Assembly: GCF_001647675.1 (NCBI RefSeq)
Contig: NZ_CP015594.1
Location: forward strand, 2,170,001-2,234,000
DNA from: Acinetobacter sp. NCu2D-2
GTDB taxonomy: Bacteria; Pseudomonadota; Gammaproteobacteria; Pseudomonadales; Moraxellaceae
Reading direction: 5' to 3'
DNA length: 64,000 bases
Made by a program: the position numbers and the translations under genes. Position 1 is the first letter of the stretch; each line of letters opens with the position of its first letter. The notes beneath the pieces were generated by a model. It had not been told where the DNA came from and did not search any database. It worked only from the letters and a program-made list of their open reading frames with translations. Below, in pieces: positions 58,378 through 64,000 of this stretch.

Positions 58378-58406
58378 AAAAAAGCACTCTGTTGAGTGCT
58401 TTTTTT
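58378..58406 (+). terminator. Terminator of the cold-shock gene
   Basis: AAAGCACTC and GAGTGCTTT form a stem with a TGTT loop, followed by seven T. A further CTGATGA-aatc-TCATCAG hairpin lies just downstream near 58411. Confidence 0.9.
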
Positions 58407-58679
58407 GTGCCTGATGAAATCTCATCAGTCCATTTGAACAATCTTTAAAAATTGATTCAGAACTGTAAAACATGAAGAAAATAAGAAGAATATCTGTTTA
58501 AAGCCTATCCTATTTTTGTCTAAATATAATTCAAAATTTTATAATTAATATTATTTATTAAATACTTAAATCTACTTAAAAAGATTTTTTTTAAATTTAC
58601 AATTGATAGCATAAGGACTTCATAGTCTCTCCATTGCTGCACACTATGCTTAAGTCATTGAATAACACAGAGCATTACC
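58407..58679. other. AT-rich region upstream of the His-rich peptide gene
   Basis: The 273 bases contain a short CTGATGA palindrome and long A/T tracts but no gene. I see no convincing promoter; the ribosome site before ATG 58680 (GAGC) is also weak. Confidence 0.5.
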
Positions 58680-58931
58680 ATGAAAAAATTGATTTCTTCT
58701 CTTATGATTGGTCTTATTGCAACAACAGCATCAATCTCTGCAATGGCTGCACCACACTTTGATCATAAGCAACCAGCTCATGCTGCACATTTTGATAAAA
58801 AGCCAGCGCCACATAAAGTGTTCCATAAAGCACCACCAAAACCGCATTTTAATAAACATAACAAACATGATCGCTTTGATAAGAAGCCACATCACAGCTT
58901 CTTCCATAAAACAGACAAACATCATCGTTAA
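58680..58931 (+). CDS. Small secreted histidine/lysine-rich protein
   Basis: I do not recognise this 83-residue protein. It has a signal peptide (MKKLISSLMIGLIATTASIS, cut probably after AMA), leaving about 60 residues with 14 histidines, many lysines and no cysteine. Repeats such as AHFDKKPAPHK and PHFNKHNKHDRF give the mature part a strongly basic, unfolded character. Metal binding or interaction with the outer membrane are possible roles; neither is shown. Confidence 0.75.
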   Translation: MKKLISSLMIGLIATTASISAMAAPHFDHKQPAHAAHFDKKPAPHKVFHKAPPKPHFNKHNKHDRFDKKPHHSFFHKTDKHHR

Positions 58932-58939
58932 TCAACAAT

Positions 58940-58967
58940 AAAAAAGAGCGCATCAGCGCTCTTTTTT
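58940..58967. terminator. Bidirectional terminator
   Basis: AAGAGCGC and GCGCTCTT form a perfect stem with an ATCA loop and A and T runs on both sides, between the His-rich gene and hemW. Confidence 0.9.
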
Positions 58968-58976
58968 ATGTCTCGT

Positions 58977-60137
58977 TTATAAGAATTCTTCTAAAACAGA
59001 ATTTAAGAAAATATGCCCCTGCTCGGTACAGGCAAGACGTTGCTCGTCATCTAACATCAATTTACGCTCACGCAAAGAATTTAAGAGTGTAGACAAAGTG
59101 TTGAGTTCAATCCCTGTACGCTCTACATATAACTTTGCCTCTACCCCAGTATTTAAACGCAGGGCATTCATCATAAACTCAAATGGCATATCCTCAGCTT
59201 CAATGCGCTTAAACTGCAAATGTTCAGCGGGGACTTTTGCCAAATAGTCTCTGGGTAAGCGAGTTTTTTGATAACGATACACACCATCAGGCAAAGTAAC
59301 TTTACCATGTGCCCCTGCCCCAATAGCCAAATAGTCACCAAATTGCCAGTAATTTAAATTATGTGCCGATGGTTTCTCTTTACGCCATGCAGACACTTCA
59401 TAATTGATAAAGCCCTGCTCAATTAAATAGGCTTCGCCTTGTTCCTGAATTGCTTCTAAAACTTCATCTGTAGGCAAAATAGGCTTGGTACGGAAGAAAA
59501 CGGTATTGGGTTCAATGGTGAGTTGATACCATGAAATATGGGTTGCGCCATTTTCCACCGCCAATTTCAAATCGAGCAAGCCCTGCTCTAAGGTCTGTTC
59601 AGGCAGACCATGCATTAAATCAACATTAATCCGCTTAAATCCTGCTTCGCGCGCATGTGCAATGGCGGAGATCGCATCTTCATTACTATGAATACGGCCA
59701 AGCTTTTTTAAGTGTTCAGTATTAAAACTTTGCACCCCAAGCGATAGACGATTAATCCCTGCTACCAAATAACCTGCAAATGGATCATGTTCTACAGTAC
59801 CGGGATTGGCTTCAAGGGTAATTTCGCAATCCTGCTCAAAAGGTAACAATGCTTTTAACTCAGTAAAGAGCCACTGATACCCTTGAGCCGAAATTAAAGA
59901 TGGCGTGCCTCCGCCAATGAAAACACTATGAATCTCTCGACCTTGAGCAAAATCGAGTTGTGTTTTGAAGTCCTCAACCAATGCCTGTAAATATTCCTGT
60001 TCCAAATCGAGTGATAGCTTGCCATCGGGTACGGCATGCGAGTTAAAGTCACAATACGGACACTTACGCACACACCACGGCATATGAATGTACAAAGACA
60101 AAGGAATATTGGCAGGGTTTAAATCGGACAAGGACAA
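58977..60137 (-). CDS. hemW: HemW, radical SAM haem chaperone
   Basis: HemW is a HemN-like radical SAM protein that inserts haem into respiratory proteins rather than oxidising coproporphyrinogen. The 386-residue protein has the cluster motif Cys22, Cys26, Cys29 (CVRKCPYC) without the fourth cysteine of HemN, and ANPGT and GVQS segments typical of HemW. It is often mis-annotated as oxygen-independent coproporphyrinogen oxidase. Confidence 0.93.
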   Translation of the reverse strand: MSLSDLNPANIPLSLYIHMPWCVRKCPYCDFNSHAVPDGKLSLDLEQEYLQALVEDFKTQLDFAQGREIHSVFIGGGTPSLISAQGYQWLFTELKALLPFEQDCEITLEANPGTVEHDPFAGYLVAGINRLSLGVQSFNTEHLKKLGRIHSNEDAISAIAHAREAGFKRINVDLMHGLPEQTLEQGLLDLKLAVENGATHISWYQLTIEPNTVFFRTKPILPTDEVLEAIQEQGEAYLIEQGFINYEVSAWRKEKPSAHNLNYWQFGDYLAIGAGAHGKVTLPDGVYRYQKTRLPRDYLAKVPAEHLQFKRIEAEDMPFEFMMNALRLNTGVEAKLYVERTGIELNTLSTLLNSLRERKLMLDDEQRLACTEQGHIFLNSVLEEFL

Positions 60138-60256
60138 CGCTCAAAATAAATTTACGAAGAATAATTAATTCTAACATGACCACATCAAACTACTTATGAA
60201 TTCTCTGCAGCTATAGGCTAAGCTTGTGATGACGTTATAAAAATAAAATTCAGAGT

Positions 60257-60715
60257 ATGAAAATATCTTCAGAGTTATTAATCTTCCTACCACTTTCACT
60301 GCTGATTGGTATTGTCCTAACCTTCCAAACAGCGATTAATACCCAATTAAGGGTCTATTTATATTCTCCTCTACAGGCCGCGCTTTTATCATTTTTGGTT
60401 GGTACAATAGTGCTGGCAATCATGGTGTGTTTTCAAAATACTGAAAAACCTAATTTAAGTCAGCTTTTGTCTATGCCTTGGTATTTATGGCTAGGTGGAT
60501 GCTTGGGTGTTTATGCCATTAGCGTCAGTATTTACGCAGCACCAAAGCTTGGCTTTTTGACGTTGTCCGGCATGGTGATTTTTGGTCAAATTCTGATGTC
60601 CATGATTGTCGATCAGCTGGGTTTATTGGGCAATGAAAAAATGCCGATAAACTGGCAACGTTTTTTGGGTGGCGTGGTGATTTTTATAGGTGTGCTTCTC
60701 ACTCTACAACGCTAA
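60257..60715 (+). CDS. DMT-superfamily membrane protein (DUF606/YdcZ)
   Basis: The 152-residue protein has five hydrophobic helices and is the half-size DUF606 type of the drug/metabolite transporter superfamily. Its NTQLRVYLYSPLQAALLSFLVG segment matches the family. It ends with GGVVIFIGVLLTLQR. Substrate is unknown; dimers are likely. It lies upstream of the MATE gene by about 50 bases. Confidence 0.85.
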   Translation: MKISSELLIFLPLSLLIGIVLTFQTAINTQLRVYLYSPLQAALLSFLVGTIVLAIMVCFQNTEKPNLSQLLSMPWYLWLGGCLGVYAISVSIYAAPKLGFLTLSGMVIFGQILMSMIVDQLGLLGNEKMPINWQRFLGGVVIFIGVLLTLQR

Positions 60716-60765
60716 ACCTTTCTCTAAGCACATGATGAACATGAGTAATTTTTGTGTCTTCTACA

Positions 60766-62112
60766 ATGGCTGTAACTACAACCAGTTTTGAAATAAAGAA
60801 ACTCTTTACCCTAATGATTCCCATCCTGATTACGCAGTTTGCGCAAGCAGGATTTGGTCTGATTGATACCATTATGGCAGGTCATTTGTCTGCCAATGAT
60901 TTGGCTGCAATTGCGGTCGGTGTCGGACTTTGGGTGCCGATTATGGTGCTCTTTAGTGGCATCATGATTGCAACGACACCATTGGTAGCTGAAGCCAACG
61001 GTGCACGTACACCGGAAAAAATTGCCACCATTACTCGGCAATCTTTATGGGTCGCGCTCTTTCTTGGCATTATTGCAGCATTGATTCTGCAAGCCATGCC
61101 GTTATTGCTTCCTGTGTTTGGTGTTCCTGAAGCATTACAATCGAAAGCAGGTCTATTCCTACATGCGATTGGTTTTGGTATGCCCGCTGTGACCATGTAT
61201 GCTGCATTACGCGGTTACTCTGAAGCCATTGGTTATCCACGTCCTGTGACCGCACTGAGTCTTGTTGCACTATTGGTTTTAATTCCGCTTAACTTTATTT
61301 TTATGTATGGCATGGGCCCAATTCCTGCATTAGGTAGTGCTGGCTGCGGTTTTGCGACCGCCATCCTACAATGGTTAATGCTTTTTGCACTTGCAGCTTA
61401 TATTTTTAAAAATAATCGTTACCGTGCAACCCAACCTTTTACCCAATGGGAAAGCTTACATTCGCTGTGGATCAGACGCATTTTAAAATTGGGACTACCG
61501 ATCGGTTTAGCCATTTTCTTTGAAGTGAGTATTTTCAGTACTGCTGCAATTGTACTTAGTCCACTCGGTGAAATTACCATTGCGGCACATCAAATTGCGA
61601 TTTCGGTCACTACGCAGTTATTTATGATTCCGATGTCACTGGCGATTGCACTCACTATTCGAGTCGGCACCTATTATGGTGAAAAGAACTGGGCAAATAT
61701 GCGTAAGGTGCAATGGGTCGGTTTAGCGACAGCAACTTTGCTGGCTTGTATGACTATGCTGTTGTTGTTCTTCTTCCGCTATGAAATTGTTGCGCTATAT
61801 ACCTCAGATGTCTTCGTGACACAGATTGCCGTTGCCTTAGTATTCTATGCGATTGCTTATCAACTTATGGATGGCTGGCAAGTCAGTGCAGCGGGTTGCC
61901 TTCGCGGTATGCAAGATACCAAAGCACCAATGTGGATTACCATGATTGCCTATTGGGTCATTGCCTTCCCGATCGGTGTTTATCTATCACGCTTTACTGA
62001 AATGGGTGCAGCAGGCGTTTGGATCGGTTTGATTGTCGGCTTATCTGTCGCTTGTGTATTGCTGATCACACGTCTGTATTTAAATAATAAGAAGCTCAGC
62101 CAACAAAGCTAA
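60766..62112 (+). CDS. abeM: MATE-family multidrug efflux pump AbeM
   Basis: AbeM exports drugs and dyes in exchange for protons. From ATG 60766 the protein has 448 residues, the length of A. baumannii AbeM, and much of its sequence matches my memory of that protein: PILITQFAQAGFGLIDTIMAG and YSEAIGYPRPV near the N-terminus, AAGCLRGMQDTKAPMWIT near the C-terminus. It has 12 predicted helices. A GTG at 60754 is in frame; neither start has a strong ribosome site. Confidence 0.92.
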   Translation: MAVTTTSFEIKKLFTLMIPILITQFAQAGFGLIDTIMAGHLSANDLAAIAVGVGLWVPIMVLFSGIMIATTPLVAEANGARTPEKIATITRQSLWVALFLGIIAALILQAMPLLLPVFGVPEALQSKAGLFLHAIGFGMPAVTMYAALRGYSEAIGYPRPVTALSLVALLVLIPLNFIFMYGMGPIPALGSAGCGFATAILQWLMLFALAAYIFKNNRYRATQPFTQWESLHSLWIRRILKLGLPIGLAIFFEVSIFSTAAIVLSPLGEITIAAHQIAISVTTQLFMIPMSLAIALTIRVGTYYGEKNWANMRKVQWVGLATATLLACMTMLLLFFFRYEIVALYTSDVFVTQIAVALVFYAIAYQLMDGWQVSAAGCLRGMQDTKAPMWITMIAYWVIAFPIGVYLSRFTEMGAAGVWIGLIVGLSVACVLLITRLYLNNKKLSQQS

Positions 62113-62135
62113 GCGTAACAACAATTAAAAAGTAT

Positions 62136-62176
62136 CAAGCTTAAAGACAGTTTCAAGATTCTCGTCTTTAAGCTTG
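62136..62176 (-). terminator. Hairpin terminator spanning the DUF1737 stop codon
   Basis: CAAGCTTAAAGAC and GTCTTTAAGCTTG form a perfect 13-bp stem with a 15-base loop. On the minus strand it is followed by ATACTTTTT. The stem includes the stop codon (62168-62170) of the gene at 62168-62380. Confidence 0.7.
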
Positions 62177-62380
62177 TGCATCCATTGCAGCCTTTAAGCC
62201 TTGAGGCACTTCTGACTCATCCGCAACATCTTTAATCACGACCTGTCCAACAATGACATCAGTGCCATTAAACGTCATGGTAGGCGCACCATATAACTCA
62301 TAGCCGTCATTTAATGCCTTAGTCACTCGGGCGCAAAAGTGAACATCATCTTTGCCAGTAAAGTAACGATAAATTTTCAT
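62168..62380 (-). CDS. DUF1737 domain protein
   Basis: This 70-residue protein starts MKIYRYFTGKDDVHFCARVT, characteristic of the DUF1737 family, whose function is unknown. I choose ATG 62380; an in-frame ATG at 62428 would add a basic, unconserved stretch. It converges on abeM and its stop codon lies inside a 13-bp inverted repeat. Confidence 0.85.
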   Translation of the reverse strand: MKIYRYFTGKDDVHFCARVTKALNDGYELYGAPTMTFNGTDVIVGQVVIKDVADESEVPQGLKAAMDAQA

Positions 62381-62493
62381 CTCAGAACCATTTTTAAATA
62401 TCGGGATTATTTTAATCCTTATCTGCAAATTCCTGCAGAATAATTATTTTTTAACGTGACTAAGCAAATTAAAACAAGATATACGGAGAAAAT

Positions 62494-62535
62494 ATGAAGA
62501 AAGCTTTGCACTTGACACATAACGGCAACAATTAA
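62494..62535 (+). other. Short 13-codon frame with good ribosome site
   Basis: GGAG five bases before ATG begins MKKALHLTHNGNN and a stop. It lies 71 bases upstream of the ABC1 kinase gene. It could be an upstream regulatory frame, a remnant of a gene, or chance. Confidence 0.3.
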
Positions 62536-62606
62536 TTCTAGGCAAGATTGAACTTGTCGCCTATGATCAAAGACAACACATCGCTGCTGATCTGAAGGAC
62601 TTTCGC

Positions 62607-63905
62607 ATGGCTAAATCGGCTAGTACACCCGGTCGCCGCTTTATGAAGCTTGCTGGCATGACCGCAAGTATTGCAACAAAAACCTTATCGAATTCAATTA
62701 AGAATATCACTGCCGATGAAGAACAGAAAAATGCCTCACGCAGCCGTTTGTTCCAAGATATCGGACTTCAAATTGCAGACACCTTAGGTGAAATGAAAGG
62801 TGCTGTGATGAAAGTCGGTCAAATTGCTTCACAATATAAAGATATTTTTCCGCCTGAAGTGGCTCGTGCCATCGCAAAGCTGCAACGCCAAGCACCACCA
62901 ATGCCTTTTTCTCAGATCAAAGCCCAAGTTGAAAAAGAACTGGGTAAACCCCTCAGTGAAAGCTTTAAGCATTTTGAAGAACAGCCTTTCGCTGCAGCCT
63001 CAATTGGACAGGTACATAAAGCGACCTTACCCAACGGGCAAAATGTCGTCGTGAAGGTGCAATATCCTGGAGTCGATGAAGCTTGTGAAAGTGATCTAAA
63101 ACAAGTACGTTTGGCTTTACGCTTAATGGGCGTACTGAAAATTGATCGTAAACTTCAGGATCAACTGTTTAAAGAAATTCAGCAAAGTTTGGATGATGAG
63201 CTTAACTACGAAGTTGAAGCACAAAATCTAGAAGTAGCACGTGCCTTCCATGAAGCATTGGATTCCAAAATTGTGATTCCAAAAGTCTTTAATGATTACT
63301 CATCACGCCATATTTTAACTTTAAGCCTAGAACAAGGTAACAGTATTGAAACTGCCAGCACATGGCCCGTTGAAGTGCGCAATGATTTAGGTCGTCGTTT
63401 GCTTCGCGCAATTGGTCAGGAAATCTTTTATCTAAAACGTTTCCACTGCGACCCTCATCCGGGTAATTTTGCATTTCGCGAAGATGGCACCGTGATCATT
63501 TATGACTTCGGTGGCGTAAAAACCTTATCGACCGATGTCGTCGCTTCATTTAAAGCACTGATTCATGCAGCCCGTGAACATGACATTGCCAATATTGAAA
63601 AAGAGTTAGATTCACTGCATTCACTGACCGAGCTGGGCAAATTCCCAACTGAGTTATACGAACAATGGCTAGAGGTTCTCTTACGTCCTTTAAGCGGTCC
63701 TTATGATTTTGCAGAAAACTCAGCCCACCATGACGGCGTTGAATTAATTAAACCCTCATTAAAATATTGGGATGTTTTTAAACCCTCCCCTGATACCCTC
63801 ATGGTCAACCGTACGATCTCTGGACATTATTGGAATCTAATCCACTTAAAAGTGGACGATGACTTAAGCGATGTGTTTGAAGAATTGGTGCCTCTACGGT
63901 CATAA
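62607..63905 (+). CDS. ABC1/UbiB-family atypical kinase
   Basis: This family includes UbiB and ADCK proteins, which have a kinase-like fold and support ubiquinone synthesis or lipid handling. The 432-residue protein has the KxGQ motif MKVGQIASQ, the alanine-rich loop AAASIGQVHKA, the ATP lysine in VVVKVQYPGV, HCDPHPGNF and the DFG-like YDFGG. No C-terminal membrane helices are visible, so it is not UbiB itself; it resembles stand-alone ADCK3/AarF homologues. AAGGA is seven bases before its ATG. Confidence 0.9.
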   Translation: MAKSASTPGRRFMKLAGMTASIATKTLSNSIKNITADEEQKNASRSRLFQDIGLQIADTLGEMKGAVMKVGQIASQYKDIFPPEVARAIAKLQRQAPPMPFSQIKAQVEKELGKPLSESFKHFEEQPFAAASIGQVHKATLPNGQNVVVKVQYPGVDEACESDLKQVRLALRLMGVLKIDRKLQDQLFKEIQQSLDDELNYEVEAQNLEVARAFHEALDSKIVIPKVFNDYSSRHILTLSLEQGNSIETASTWPVEVRNDLGRRLLRAIGQEIFYLKRFHCDPHPGNFAFREDGTVIIYDFGGVKTLSTDVVASFKALIHAAREHDIANIEKELDSLHSLTELGKFPTELYEQWLEVLLRPLSGPYDFAENSAHHDGVELIKPSLKYWDVFKPSPDTLMVNRTISGHYWNLIHLKVDDDLSDVFEELVPLRS

Positions 63906-63922
63906 ATAACCCAAAGCACCCT

Positions 63923-63955
63923 AAACCCAGTTACATAAAGTTACTGGGTTTTATT
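63923..63955 (+). terminator. Terminator of the ABC1 kinase gene
   Basis: AAACCCAGT (63923-63931) and ACTGGGTTT (63943-63951) pair around an 11-base loop, with TTATT following. Confidence 0.75.
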
Positions 63956-64000
63956 GATTGAGTTATTGTTATATTATAACATTACATAAAAGATTAATTT

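Overview
The window looks like a chromosomal segment of an Acinetobacter species (Moraxellaceae). It is AT-rich. It carries an AlmA-type long-chain alkane monooxygenase, an AbeM-type MATE pump, a CptA-like/SdhE pair, and an mlaFEDCB operon without murA or bolA attached. I could not do a taxonomic comparison, so the genus is inferred from remembered protein similarity. Most of the window is core housekeeping DNA.

Layout. 1-5.1 kb (minus): a TRAP large permease cut by the window edge, a rhombosortase-like protease, a lipoprotein, an overlooked 34-residue membrane peptide, and sdhE with a ygfX-like gene. 5.2-8 kb: an LCAD-type acyl-CoA dehydrogenase converging on almA. 8.1-21.9 kb (minus): the complete S10-spc-alpha ribosomal cluster from rpsJ to rplQ, including secY, rpmJ and rpoA, driven by a clear sigma-70 promoter at about 21.89 kb. 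22-28.5 kb: a glutamine amidotransferase, a trans-sulfuration enzyme, a HerA-like ATPase, hmp with nsrR, and engB. 28.6-29.5 kb: a metal-dependent hydrolase gene broken by two frameshifts. 29.6-40.7 kb: a dicarboxylate symporter, a small His/Cys peptide, tesB, plsB, an SDR enzyme, recG-comF, a Nudix hydrolase, a LOG-type hydrolase and CorA. 40.9-44.1 kb: mlaFEDCB for retrograde phospholipid transport. 44.5-54.5 kb: an RGG-tailed DEAD-box helicase, an IMPase, dxs, ribA, hemN, hemF, a small membrane protein and aroE. 54.9-64 kb: an acyl-CoA dehydrogenase, an IS30-family element, a cold-shock gene, a His-rich secreted peptide, hemW, a small DMT transporter, abeM, a DUF1737 protein and an ABC1 kinase.

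Functional links. Lipid themes recur: two acyl-CoA dehydrogenases, almA, tesB, plsB and mla. NO detoxification forms a self-contained unit: hmp has two near-perfect NsrR operators in front and an NsrR-like regulator with the cluster-binding cysteine triad behind. Both the oxygen-dependent (hemF) and oxygen-independent (hemN) steps of haem synthesis are present and divergently arranged, and hemW lies nearby.

I found no CRISPR array, tRNA, rRNA, prophage or defence system. The observations most worth following are these: (i) a dispersed hairpin repeat with an invariant 9-bp stem and variable 3-nt loop, found only in convergent gene junctions (three copies); (ii) the 34-residue membrane peptide controlled by two copies of a 15/11-bp palindrome 40 bp apart, with a third copy upstream of almA; (iii) two mutually exclusive RNA pairings at the start of the IS30 transposase; (iv) a block of about 2.8 kb with foreign codon usage carrying hmp-nsrR; and (v) long leaders in front of the DEAD-box helicase and the cold-shock gene.
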